Below, in pieces: positions 33,310 to 41,762 of a stretch of DNA of 64,000 nucleotides. Made by a program: the position numbers and the translations under genes. A model generated the notes under the pieces. That model was not told the origin of the DNA and did not search any database. It was given only the letters and a program-made list of their open reading frames with translations. The stretch comes from Ga0077530 sp046293075 (GTDB lineage Bacteria > Pseudomonadota > Alphaproteobacteria > Rhizobiales > Hyphomicrobiaceae). The stretch spans positions 54,169 through 118,168 of the forward strand of contig JBKBPL010000008.1 of NCBI GenBank assembly GCA_046293075.1. The letters run 5' to 3'. Each line of letters opens with the position of its first letter. Positions within the stretch are counted from its first letter, which is position 1.

Positions 33310-34427
33310 TGAACCACGAGGTCAGCCTGCAGGGCGCCTGCCGACTTGATCGCCTGCAGGATCGCGATGATGCCCAGTGGCTTCAGGCCCATGCGGTTGA
33401 GGCCGGTCACCAGGCTTTGCAGATCGACGCCGTCGACGATCGCGAAGTTGCCGTTCTCCTGATGCGCCGTGATCTCCGTCGTCGAGGTCACGACCGTCTG
33501 GCCCCTCGAAAAGGGCGCCGGCTGCGAAACGGCCGGCGTCTCGACCACGCGCACGGTCAGATTGCCGTGCGTGACCGCAACGCGGCTGACCTTGACATTA
33601 CGGCTGATGACGATCGTGCCCGTCCGCTCGTCGATGATGATGCGCGCCGGAACGTCGGGCTCGATCTTGAGCTGGCCGATGTTCGCGAGAAAGCGCGCGG
33701 CGCTCGTCCCATTCGGAACCTCAACGGCCAGCGAGCTCGGTCCGGCCTCCCGCGCAAGCCGACGCTTCGTCGTCTGTACGGTGTAGGCATTGATGGCATC
33801 GACGATCGCAACAGCGGTGCCAAAATCCGGGTTCTTGAGTTCGAGGTGCAGCGTACGCGTCGAGGCGAGAAGGTCCGGCGCATCGCGCTCGACGAGCGCC
33901 CCACCCGAGATCCGCCCGGAGGTTGGCACGCCATGCGTCAGGCTCTCGCTCTGGCCCTGAGCCTGGAAGCCGGCGACCACCACCGAGCCCTGCGCCACGG
34001 CATAGATGTGCCCGTCTGCCCCCTGAAGCGGTGTCATCACGAGGGTGCCGCCTGCAAGCGAGGTCGCATCAGCAAGCGAGGATACGGAAACGTCGATGCG
34101 GTTGCCGCCGACGGCGAACGCCGGCAGCTCCGCCGTGACGAGAACGGCGGCGACATTGCGCGTACGCATGTCAAGCCCGCGGACGTTGACGCCGAGCCGC
34201 TCCAGCATCGAGTTCATGGACTGCTCGGTGAAGGGCGCATTACGCAGGCTGTCGCCCGTTCCCTTGAGGCCCGTCACAAGGCCATAGCCGACGAGCTGAT
34301 TCGGCCGGACGCCGCGCACGCTCGTGACATCCTTGACCCGCACGTCCGCCCACGTCTCGCCGGCGAGAAGCGGGAGGCAGAGCGCCACGAGGACCACCGT
34401 GCGCAGCAGAGGCACCATCGTCCTCAA
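33306..34427 (-). CDS. flgI: flagellar P-ring protein FlgI
   Basis: FlgI forms the rod bushing in the peptidoglycan layer. The 373-residue product has a Sec signal (residues 1-27, ending LLAGETWA), then the conserved VTSVRGVRPNQLVGYGLVTG and LKGTGDS, and ends with the IAILQAIKSAGALQADLVVQ motif of the family. The length is normal. It overlaps flgA by four bases and motE by four bases. Confidence 0.96.
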   Translation of the reverse strand: MRTMVPLLRTVVLVALCLPLLAGETWADVRVKDVTSVRGVRPNQLVGYGLVTGLKGTGDSLRNAPFTEQSMNSMLERLGVNVRGLDMRTRNVAAVLVTAELPAFAVGGNRIDVSVSSLADATSLAGGTLVMTPLQGADGHIYAVAQGSVVVAGFQAQGQSESLTHGVPTSGRISGGALVERDAPDLLASTRTLHLELKNPDFGTAVAIVDAINAYTVQTTKRRLAREAGPSSLAVEVPNGTSAARFLANIGQLKIEPDVPARIIIDERTGTIVISRNVKVSRVAVTHGNLTVRVVETPAVSQPAPFSRGQTVVTSTTEITAHQENGNFAIVDGVDLQSLVTGLNRMGLKPLGIIAILQAIKSAGALQADLVVQ

Positions 34428-34888
34428 TCCCCCCCCACCTGGACGCGACCGGTTGCCTGCACGACGCCGCGAACAATGATGCCGGTGTCGGCGTTGCGCA
34501 CGCTGATGAGCTTGCCGGCGACGCCGGGCTCGAGCGCAATGCCCGTCGCCTCGATGCTGAGCCCGCCCGAGGCAAACACGAGCGGCACGCGATCGCCCTC
34601 CTTAAACACCCACGGCTCGCGCAGCGCATTGATCGGGATGGCGTGCCCCGCCGGCAGAACACGCCGGGCCACCTTGCCGACCACCGCATCGCGGGAGGTA
34701 TGAAACCCCTGGACCTGGCGGGCATTCACAGTGAAGCGCTGCTCGCCGACCAACTCGTCGGCCAGAACATCGCCTTGAAGAATGGTCACGGTCGGCACGG
34801 GCAAGGCCATCCCGCCGGCCGCCACCTCCGCGGAAAGCGTAACGACGACCGCGAGAGCGATCGCAGCCGCTTGCAGAATACGTCGCAT
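34424..34888 (-). CDS. flgA: P-ring assembly chaperone FlgA
   Basis: FlgA helps FlgI polymerise into the P ring in the periplasm. From the ATG at 34888, which follows AAGGGG, the product is 154 residues with a Sec signal (AAAIALAVVVTLSAEVAA) and an SAF-type domain with VGKVARRVLPAGHAIPINAL and SVRNADTGIIVRGVVQATGR. The frame stays open upstream to 34963, but that extension overlaps flgG and adds no signal sequence. It is the short form usual in alphaproteobacteria. Confidence 0.9.
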   Translation of the reverse strand: MRRILQAAAIALAVVVTLSAEVAAGGMALPVPTVTILQGDVLADELVGEQRFTVNARQVQGFHTSRDAVVGKVARRVLPAGHAIPINALREPWVFKEGDRVPLVFASGGLSIEATGIALEPGVAGKLISVRNADTGIIVRGVVQATGRVQVGGD

Positions 34889-34940
34889 GACCCACCCCTT
34901 ACTTATCACTGCCCCGCATGGCGCGGCAGCTGCCGGGACA

Positions 34941-35729
34941 TCACCGGATACCCTTGGTGACAAGGCCCATCATGTCGTCGGACGCCTGGATGATCTTGGA
35001 GTTCATCTCATAGGCGCGCTGCGCCGAGATCAGCTCGGTAATCTCCTTGACCGGATCGACGTTGGAGGACTCGAGATATCCCTGCTTGATCCGACCGAGG
35101 CCGTTCTCGCCGGGAATGCCGACCACTGCAGCTCCCGAGGCTGCCGTCTCCCGCCACAGGTTGCCGCCGAGCGGCTCCAGACCGACCTCGTTGACGAAGC
35201 TTGCCACCGAGAGCTGACCGAGGAGCCGCGGCTGGACCTCGTTCGGAATGGTGGCGTAGACCTGCCCCTGCTCGTTGACGGTGATGGCCGTCGCCTCGGG
35301 CGGCACCGTCATCTGCGGCTGCACAAGATAGCCCTCGGCGGTGACGATCCGCCCGGTCGCGTCCTTGTTGAAGGCCGCCGCGCGCGTGTAGAGCGTCTCG
35401 CCCTCGGGCCCGGTCACACGGAAGAAGCCGCGGCCCATCATGGCCAGATCGAGGGAGTTGCCGGTTTGCGCGAGCGCGCCCTGCTGATGGAGATTGCGAA
35501 TGGCTGCCGCGCGCACACCAAGCCCGACGCGCGCGCCCTCCGGGATCACCTCGACACCGCCCGCCGCCGGCGTACCGGCCGCAAGCTGGGTCTGGTAGAG
35601 CAGATCGACGAACTCGGCCCTGGACCTCTTGAAGCTCGTCGTATTGATGTTCGCCACATTGTGGGCGATGACCTCGACGTTGAGTGCCTGCGCCGTCATG
35701 CCGGTCGCGGCGATGGAAAGTGACCGCAT
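34941..35729 (-). CDS. flgG: distal rod protein FlgG
   Basis: FlgG forms the distal rod that spans the P and L rings. The 262-residue product begins with the rod-hook signature VEVIAHNVANINTTSFKRSR (residues 19-38), includes MGRGFFRVTGPEGETLYTRA near residue 100, and ends YEMNSKIIQASDDMMGLVTK, all typical. The length matches the family exactly. It lies between fliE and flgA, with about 20 bases to fliE and 50 to flgA. Confidence 0.96.
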   Translation of the reverse strand: MRSLSIAATGMTAQALNVEVIAHNVANINTTSFKRSRAEFVDLLYQTQLAAGTPAAGGVEVIPEGARVGLGVRAAAIRNLHQQGALAQTGNSLDLAMMGRGFFRVTGPEGETLYTRAAAFNKDATGRIVTAEGYLVQPQMTVPPEATAITVNEQGQVYATIPNEVQPRLLGQLSVASFVNEVGLEPLGGNLWRETAASGAAVVGIPGENGLGRIKQGYLESSNVDPVKEITELISAQRAYEMNSKIIQASDDMMGLVTKGIR

Positions 35730-35747
35730 TGCCTGATCCCGCTCCCG

Positions 35748-36104
35748 TCAGATCGCCATTCTGCTGATTTCCTGGTACGCCGAGATGACCTTGTCGCGGA
35801 CCGCGATCACCGCCTGCAGGCTCTGCTCGGCCGACATCACATGCTCGACGACGTCTTGCAGCGCCGCCGTCCCCTTGACGCCGCCGATCGAGACCGCCTC
35901 GGCCTGCCGCATCTTCTGCCCGAACTCGCTGATCGCATTGCCGAGCAACGTCGCAAAATCGTGATCGGGCTGACTGATGGACGCCGCGCCCTGGACCGCG
36001 GGCACCATCTTCGGCGCCGCGACCGTGGTCGACGGCGACACACCCCCGGCCTGGCCCGCCGGCAGCGCACGCCCACCCACGCCTGAAATCGAATCGATCA
36101 TCAC
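35748..36104 (-). CDS. fliE: FliE, MS-ring to rod junction protein
   Basis: FliE connects the MS ring to the proximal rod. The 118-residue product has a flexible Ala/Gly-rich start and a C-terminal helical part with LQDVVEHVMSAEQSLQAVIA and VRDKVISAYQEISRMAI, the conserved end of the family. It starts four bases inside the end of flgC (ATGA overlap), in the order flgB-flgC-fliE. Confidence 0.93.
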   Translation of the reverse strand: MMIDSISGVGGRALPAGQAGGVSPSTTVAAPKMVPAVQGAASISQPDHDFATLLGNAISEFGQKMRQAEAVSIGGVKGTAALQDVVEHVMSAEQSLQAVIAVRDKVISAYQEISRMAI

Positions 36105-36520
36105 CTACCCTTCAACAGGTCGATAAGGTCGCCGATCATCTCCCGCGCCTGCCGCACCATCTGCAGATTGGCCTCATAGGAGCGGTGCGCCTCGCGCATA
36201 TCCGAGAGCTCGACCAGCGGATTGACGTTCGAGAGCTTCACGTATCCATTCGCGTCGGCCGCCGGATGCCCCGGTATATGCTGGGCGGGATAGGGCGCCG
36301 GATCACGGCCAATGCCCCGGACGCGGACCATATTCACGCCGGTTGCGCGGTCGAGCTCCTGGGCGAAGCTCACTGTCTTTCGCGCGTACGGATCGCCGCC
36401 CGGCACGGTCGCCGTCGCACTCGCGTTGGCCAGGTTCTCCGAGACAATGCGGATGCGCGTCGACTGGGCGCGCAGGCCCGATGCGGAAGAGATGATCGCG
36501 GCCTTGAGTTCGTCGGCCAT
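36101..36520 (-). CDS. flgC: proximal rod protein FlgC
   Basis: FlgC is one of the proximal rod subunits. The 139-residue product has the rod signature LRAQSTRIRIVSENLANASA (about residues 16-35), the phrase GGDPYARKTVSF, and ends with NPLVELSDMREAHRSYEANL and QMVRQAREMIGDLIDLLKG. The length is normal. It lies three bases after flgB and overlaps fliE. Confidence 0.95.
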   Translation of the reverse strand: MADELKAAIISSASGLRAQSTRIRIVSENLANASATATVPGGDPYARKTVSFAQELDRATGVNMVRVRGIGRDPAPYPAQHIPGHPAADANGYVKLSNVNPLVELSDMREAHRSYEANLQMVRQAREMIGDLIDLLKGR

Positions 36521-36523
36521 CGG

Positions 36524-36904
36524 CTACCCCTTGACGCTCGAAAGCAGCATGCGGTGGAAGGCACCGATCACGCCCGAGACCAGCGAGTGCTGGGAGCGAA
36601 CCTCACCGAGATTGGCGAGCTCGACCTCGAGACTGACCGTGTTCCCGGAGTGCTTCGGCACCTCGCCGGGGCGATTGACGAGCTCGAACGTGCGGGCGCC
36701 GAATTGGGTCGGCGCCAGGTGATTGGCGTTCGTGCGCAGCATGGCAGCATTGGCCGAATTGAGCGCGGCCTCGAACGAAGGCACGTCGCGCGCCTTGTAG
36801 CCCGGCGTATCGGCATTGGCGATATTGTCCGCGAGCGCCGCGCTGCGCGTCGCGAGCCAGCGGGTGCGGTCACTGGCAATCGAAAACAGTGCGAGGTCGG
36901 CCAT
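36524..36904 (-). CDS. flgB: proximal rod protein FlgB
   Basis: FlgB is the first axial rod protein placed on FliE. The 126-residue product contains ATRSAALADNIANADTPGYK (residues 18-37), the rod signature, and a C-terminal helix with SLEVELANLGEVRSQHSLVS. The ATG at 36904 gives normal length. The frame is open for another 330 bases upstream over the preceding gene, but that part has no family similarity. It heads the flgB-flgC-fliE-flgG string. Confidence 0.94.
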   Translation of the reverse strand: MADLALFSIASDRTRWLATRSAALADNIANADTPGYKARDVPSFEAALNSANAAMLRTNANHLAPTQFGARTFELVNRPGEVPKHSGNTVSLEVELANLGEVRSQHSLVSGVIGAFHRMLLSSVKG

Positions 36905-36921
36905 GAGACAGTCCTTCGGCT

Positions 36922-37398
36922 TCAGCTCCCCTGATAGCCGACGTCTCTTGCCTGAAGCTGGCCGCCCGCACAGGATGGCCGATGGGCGCGTGCCGCACCA
37001 AGGGCACTCGCGAGCCGGCGGCACCGCCCGTCCGGGCTTGCCTCCGGCGGCTCGAAGCGAATCAGGTCGAGTTGCACATGAGCATCGCTGGCCTCCAGCG
37101 TCAGACGATAATAGAGCTCGACGCCTTGGCTGCGAAATGACATCGCCAACCGCACGGAAGGCGGCGCACGCCAGCCGACGATGGCCTCGGCATGGCCGCT
37201 GAACTGCATCGTGCCGGGCTTGAAGAACAGCTCGCACTCGCCGTCAAGAAGGCTCTGCAAGGTCGCCGTCCGGTCGAGCCGGATCAGCGCCACGAGATCG
37301 GCGACGTCATGGTTGCGGAACTCGGTCGTAAGATCCGCAATACTGGCCGCCAGGAGCCCCTCAAAGCTTGCGGTGAGATCATTCAGCTCAGGCTGCAT
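36922..37398 (-). CDS. unknown protein between flhB and flgB
   Basis: The 158-residue product starts at an ATG that shares bases with the flhB stop (TAATG), so it is translated with flhB. It is soluble, with an acidic helical N-terminus (MQPELNDLTASFEGLLAASI), a beta-rich middle including CELFFKPGTMQFSGHAEAIV, and an Arg/Cys-rich tail. It has no signal peptide or membrane segment. I do not recognise a family. Tight coupling to flhB and the 17-base gap to flgB indicate a motility role, perhaps an export or assembly factor, but this is inference from context. Confidence 0.65.
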   Translation of the reverse strand: MQPELNDLTASFEGLLAASIADLTTEFRNHDVADLVALIRLDRTATLQSLLDGECELFFKPGTMQFSGHAEAIVGWRAPPSVRLAMSFRSQGVELYYRLTLEASDAHVQLDLIRFEPPEASPDGRCRRLASALGAARAHRPSCAGGQLQARDVGYQGS

Positions 37399-38495
37399 TA
37401 TGCACCTCGCGGCAAGGGAGCGGCGACTTTCGCGGCGGAACGCGACATGAGGTAGAGGATGATTTCGGCGACCGCCTTGTAGAATTCGGGCGGAATCGGG
37501 CGATCGAGCGAGACGGCGGCATAGAGGCTGCGCGCCAGCGCCTTGTCCTCGATCACTGGAATATCGTGTGACTCGGCAATCTCGCGGATCCTGAGCGCGA
37601 TGTGATCGAGCCCCTTGGCAACGACCATCGGCGCGCCCGCGTCGCCGCGGACATAGCGCAGCGCTACAGCATAGTGCGTCGGATTGGCGATCACGACCGT
37701 CGCCTTTGGCACGGAGGAGAGCATCCGCCGCCGCGCGCGGTCGCGCGCCAGCGACAGGCGTCGCGCCTTGAGCAGCGGATCGCCCTCGTTCTGCTTGTGC
37801 TCGTCCTTGACCTCCTGCTTGCTCATGCGCAGATCCATGCGCCACTTGATGCGGCTCCAGATGAGATCGGCGGCGACGATCCCTGCGAGACTGAGCCCGA
37901 CGGCGAGCAGCACGTTGAGCATCTGCCGCGCGAGCGCCTGCGGCAGCGCCGCTGGCTCGAGCAGGATGGCATTGATGAGATCCGACTTGTAGTTGAGCAG
38001 GAACGCCGTCGCGCACACGGAGAGAATCGTAAGCTTGAAGACCGACTTGAGGAACTCAACCCGCCCCTGGACCCCAAAGACGCGGGTAAACCCCTTGACC
38101 GGCGACAGGCGGGATATCTCCGGCTTGATCCGGTGCCCCACAAACCGCAGCGGGTTCTGCAGCACCGACACCACAATGCCGAAGATCATCAACACGACGA
38201 GCGGCAGGGCCAGCACCGCGGTCGCCGCCGAGCCGACGGTTGCAAGAAGCACCACCGCATCCGCGCCGACATTGAGCCGGAAATCATAAGGCCGCTCGAT
38301 AAGCGCCATAAGGCTCGCAAGCAGGCTTGCACCGAAGGCGTGCGCGACAATCGGCACGCAGGCGGCAATGGCGAGAATTGAGGCGAACTGGGCAACCTCC
38401 CTCGAAACCGGCGTGTTGCCCTTCTTGATCGCCTCCTCAATGCGCCGGGGCGTCGCCTCCTCGGTTTTGGACTCCTTGTCCGGTTGCTCAGCCAT
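37398..38495 (-). CDS. flhB: flagellar export specificity switch protein FlhB
   Basis: FlhB controls the change from rod/hook to filament export, after it cleaves itself. The 365-residue product has four membrane segments (about residues 35-210) and a cytoplasmic domain with the autocleavage motif NPTH at residues 271-274. The N-terminal KTEEATPRRIEEAIKKGNTP is typical. The C-terminus ends soon after the last conserved helix (PEFYKAVAEIILYLM). It lies about 95 bases after fliN and overlaps the unknown gene that follows. Confidence 0.96.
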   Translation of the reverse strand: MAEQPDKESKTEEATPRRIEEAIKKGNTPVSREVAQFASILAIAACVPIVAHAFGASLLASLMALIERPYDFRLNVGADAVVLLATVGSAATAVLALPLVVLMIFGIVVSVLQNPLRFVGHRIKPEISRLSPVKGFTRVFGVQGRVEFLKSVFKLTILSVCATAFLLNYKSDLINAILLEPAALPQALARQMLNVLLAVGLSLAGIVAADLIWSRIKWRMDLRMSKQEVKDEHKQNEGDPLLKARRLSLARDRARRRMLSSVPKATVVIANPTHYAVALRYVRGDAGAPMVVAKGLDHIALRIREIAESHDIPVIEDKALARSLYAAVSLDRPIPPEFYKAVAEIILYLMSRSAAKVAAPLPRGA

Positions 38496-38591
38496 GGCGC
38501 TCGATACCTGAGTTCAATGAAAGTGGGCGAGCGCCGCGGCTCAGCATTGCGGAAGGGTGCGCAGGATAGGGGGATAGGCTCTCCGGAAAGG

Positions 38592-38975
38592 CTACTCGCC
38601 GCCGGGCGGCATGACTTCGCGCACGGAGATGCCGAAGCGCGTCGCCTCCTCATCGAGCGCGACGATCTCACCACGCGCAACGACCTGATCGTTCACGACG
38701 ATGTCGATCAGGTCCCCGACCTTTCGGTCCAGCGGAATGATCGCGCCGCGCGTCAGGCTCATGAGCTTGGCGACGGGCATTCTCGCCGCGCCAAGCACGA
38801 AGCGGACCGACACGGGAATGCGCATCACCGCGTCATGGCCGCGCGCGCCCCAACCATCGGCGGATTTTCCCTCCTGCCCGCCAGCAGCCTCCACATGCGT
38901 CAAGTCGGACCTCCAGTCGCCTTGCTCTCGGCCACCCAGCCCACCGGCGGCCCCGCCGCCCTCAACATTGTTCAT
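38592..38975 (-). CDS. fliN: flagellar motor switch protein FliN
   Basis: FliN forms the bottom of the C ring with FliM. The ATG at 38975 gives 127 residues: a Gly-rich, poorly conserved N-terminal 45 residues and the SpoA domain with IPVSVRFVLGAARMPVAKLM, SLTRGAIIPLDRKVGDLIDI and EVMPP at the end. The open frame continues upstream into motA, but without similarity. It follows motA by about 28 bases. Confidence 0.92.
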   Translation of the reverse strand: MNNVEGGGAAGGLGGREQGDWRSDLTHVEAAGGQEGKSADGWGARGHDAVMRIPVSVRFVLGAARMPVAKLMSLTRGAIIPLDRKVGDLIDIVVNDQVVARGEIVALDEEATRFGISVREVMPPGGE

Positions 38976-39003
38976 GCGCGCCTCTCTCCTGCGGCCCCGC
39001 CAG

Positions 39004-39897
39004 CTACGCGGCCTTCTTCTCTGCGCCGCCGGCCGCGCCGGCATTCCCAGTGGCCAGCGTCGCGTTCTCGAGTTCGTCGACCGAGGGGCGGTCGCCGGCG
39101 GAAATCGCCTTGCGCCCGTGCTCCACCGCGATCTGCGGCATGGCGCCATTCATCAGCGCGAGCAGCGTCTGCTTGATGACGATGTACTGGCGCATCTGCT
39201 TCTCGCGCACGATCTTCACCTGCGTCGCGATCGGCGTGACGACAGCGTACGAAAAGAAGATGCCGGCAAACGTGCCGACGAGCGCGGCGCCGATATAGGC
39301 GCCAAGGATCTCCGGCGGCTGGTCGAGCGCGCTCATGGCCTTGATCACGCCGAGAACGGCCGCCACGATGCCGAGCGCCGGCAAGCCTTCCGACATGGCA
39401 ACGAGCGAGTGGTAGCACTTAAGCTTGTCGCCGCGCATGGTCGCAATTTCCTCGTCCATCAGCGCCTCGATCTCGTGGGTGCGCGCGTTGCCCATGAGGA
39501 TGAGTCGGAAGTAGTCGCAGATGAACGTCAGCATCTTATCGTCGTTAAGCACCCCGGGGTATGCCGCGAAGATCGCCGACTCGGTCGGGTTATCGATGTG
39601 CTTCTCGACCTCGGCGCGCGATTTCGATTTGAGCTCCCGGATCAAGCTGAAGAGGCACGTCAGAATGACGAGATAATCCTCCTTCTTCGGCACGTCATTC
39701 TTCATGGCCTCCAGGAGGCCTGCCCCGCTGTCCTTGATCGTCTTCATCGGATTGGCGACGATGAACGTGCCGATCGAGGCGCCGAGAATGATGACGTACT
39801 CCCAGGGCTGCCAGATCACCGAGATCTTGCCGCCCATGGCCGCAAAGCCACCAAACATGCAGACGAGCGTTACAACTAGGCCAAGCGGAATGGTCAT
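39004..39897 (-). CDS. motA: flagellar stator protein MotA
   Basis: MotA surrounds MotB in the proton-driven stator. The 297-residue product has four membrane segments, the cytoplasmic loop RTHEIEALMDEEI with the charged residues that contact FliG, and the proline-containing fourth helix (SYAVVTPIATQVKIVREKQM). The Ala-rich C-terminal tail after DRPSVDELENATLATGN is typical of rhizobia. It heads the leftward motA-fliN-flhB to fliP unit and is divergent from the DUF1217 gene across 179 bases that should hold both promoters. Confidence 0.96.
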   Translation of the reverse strand: MTIPLGLVVTLVCMFGGFAAMGGKISVIWQPWEYVIILGASIGTFIVANPMKTIKDSGAGLLEAMKNDVPKKEDYLVILTCLFSLIRELKSKSRAEVEKHIDNPTESAIFAAYPGVLNDDKMLTFICDYFRLILMGNARTHEIEALMDEEIATMRGDKLKCYHSLVAMSEGLPALGIVAAVLGVIKAMSALDQPPEILGAYIGAALVGTFAGIFFSYAVVTPIATQVKIVREKQMRQYIVIKQTLLALMNGAMPQIAVEHGRKAISAGDRPSVDELENATLATGNAGAAGGAEKKAA

Positions 39898-40076
39898 TCG
39901 CGTGCTGCGCTCACTGGATCTCTTCTGATTGAATCGCGACGATGCGGCGAATGCCTTGCGTGAGGCTGTAGCGGCACGCGCAGAGCCACCCCAGCAGGGG
40001 ATTGGCTGTCACGTCAGCTTCATGCAAGTCCTGCGTGCACTACTTGAGGCTGGCCCGCGTCGCGAGGAAAGCAGGA

Positions 40077-40853
40077 ATGTTCAGCACGCCGATCGGCTAC
40101 AAGCTCATTGCCTCGGATCTGACGGCAGCACTCAAGCGCACCGCCGAACAGCCCGTAGTTCAGCGCGAGAGCGAATACTACCTCTCCGCGATCAAGGACA
40201 TCAAATCGATCGACGAATTCCTTAAGAACGACCGCGTCTTCAAGTATGCGATGAAAGCCTTCGGCCTACAGGACATGGACTATGCCAAGGCCTTTATGCG
40301 CAAGGTGCTGACCGAGGGCATTGACGATCCGGAGAGCTTCGCCAACAAGCTCACGGACAAGCGCTACCGGGAATTCGCGGAAACCTTCAACTTTGCCCGC
40401 TACTCGACCGGCACCACCATCTTCGAGCGCACGCGCCAGGGCACGGTCGACCGCTACGTCCGTCAGACGCTCGAGAGCGATGCCGGCCAGACCAACGAGG
40501 GCGTGCGTCTGGCGCTTTACTTCCAGCGCATGGCCGCCAGTGTGGAAACGCCCTACCACCTGATGGCCGACCGCGCTCTGCTCAAAGTCACGCAGGTCGC
40601 GCTCGGCATCCCGGAGTCCGCCTCCAACATGGATATCGACCGCCAAGCCGAGCTGATCTCCAAGAAGCTCGATATCGAGGATCTCAAGGAGCCGGCCAAG
40701 CTCGACAAGTTCATCGAGCGCTTCACGGCGCTCTGGGAGATCGAGCATCCGAGCACGCCGTCGATCAGCGGCGTCATCCAGCTCTTCACCGATACCGAGA
40801 GCCTTGTAAGTGTCGATCTCCTGACCCAGATGCAGAAAATTCGGAAGGTCTGA
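40077..40853 (+). CDS. DUF1217 flagellar-cluster protein
   Basis: The 258-residue product matches the DUF1217 type found in rhizobial flagellar clusters: it begins MFSTPIGYKLIASDLTAALK, contains SIDEFLKNDRVFKYAMKAFG and ERFTALWEIEH, and ends with LLTQMQKIRKV. No catalytic motif or signal sequence is seen, and the protein looks fully helical. The ATG at 40077 follows GAGGAAAGCAGGA. Three bases separate it from flgF, so the two are certainly co-transcribed. Its role is unknown; the short spacing to a rod gene suggests export or rod assembly. Confidence 0.85.
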   Translation: MFSTPIGYKLIASDLTAALKRTAEQPVVQRESEYYLSAIKDIKSIDEFLKNDRVFKYAMKAFGLQDMDYAKAFMRKVLTEGIDDPESFANKLTDKRYREFAETFNFARYSTGTTIFERTRQGTVDRYVRQTLESDAGQTNEGVRLALYFQRMAASVETPYHLMADRALLKVTQVALGIPESASNMDIDRQAELISKKLDIEDLKEPAKLDKFIERFTALWEIEHPSTPSISGVIQLFTDTESLVSVDLLTQMQKIRKV

Positions 40854-40856
40854 GCC

Positions 40857-41582
40857 ATGGAAGCCGGTATCTACGTCGCGCTCTCCGGCCAGCTTGCATT
40901 GCAGCGGCGCCTCGATACCATCGCCAACAACGTCGCGAACAGCACGACACCCGGGTTCCGGGCTGAGAATGTCACCTTCGAGACCGTGCTCTCGCAAACC
41001 CAGCGCTCGACCGTCGCCTATTCCGGCACGGGCGAAAGCACGTTTTCACGAATGAGCGGACCGATTGTGCAGACCGGCAACCCGCTCGACGTGGCCATCC
41101 ATGGCGATGCCTTCTTGAGCATCAACGGCACCAACGGCCCCGTCTACACCCGCGATGGGCGCATGCGCATCTCGACCCAAGGGGATCTCGAAAATATGAA
41201 CGGGCAGCAGATCCTCGACCAGTCCGGCGGTCCCATCCAGATCAATCCCAATCGCGGCCCCATCCAGATCTCACGGGATGGCACCATCAGCCAGAATGGG
41301 GAGCGCGTGGGCCGCATCGGCCTCTTCCAGATCCCAGCCAACGCCAAGCTCGTCCGCCATGAGGGGGCAGCCGTGGTGCCTGACCTGCCGGCCGAGCCGG
41401 TTGTCGACTTCGTAAGCAAAGGCTTCACGCAAGGCTACATCGAGAAGGCCAATGTCAATCCGGTCATGGAGATGACCCGCCTCATCTCGGTGACGCGCGC
41501 CTTCGAAGCGATCACGGCGGCCAGCGAGCAGTCTGACCGCAAGCTGAGCGACGCGATCAAGACGCTCGGCAGCGGGCGCTAG
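40857..41582 (+). CDS. flgF: proximal rod protein FlgF
   Basis: FlgF is a rod subunit between FlgC and FlgG. The 241-residue product has the rod signature RLDTIANNVANSTTPGFRAE (residues 15-34), the phrase GPVYTRDGRMRISTQGDLEN, and ends with PVMEMTRLISVTRAFEAITA. The length is normal. It lies three bases after the DUF1217 gene, and about 180 bases separate it from fliI. Confidence 0.94.
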   Translation: MEAGIYVALSGQLALQRRLDTIANNVANSTTPGFRAENVTFETVLSQTQRSTVAYSGTGESTFSRMSGPIVQTGNPLDVAIHGDAFLSINGTNGPVYTRDGRMRISTQGDLENMNGQQILDQSGGPIQINPNRGPIQISRDGTISQNGERVGRIGLFQIPANAKLVRHEGAAVVPDLPAEPVVDFVSKGFTQGYIEKANVNPVMEMTRLISVTRAFEAITAASEQSDRKLSDAIKTLGSGR

Positions 41583-41762
41583 ACGGCAGCCCGTGGAGAT
41601 TGAGCTCACGCCCATGGCGACGATCGGCTCCATGCGCTGCCACACCCCCGTCCCGCATGCGGCGCCCACACGGGCCAAGCGATTTCGCCACATTGTCGAT
41701 TGCGCGTCCTTGACCCTTGCTCCTTCCCCGCGCGGGCGAGCAACGATCGGCCCGTATTCCAG

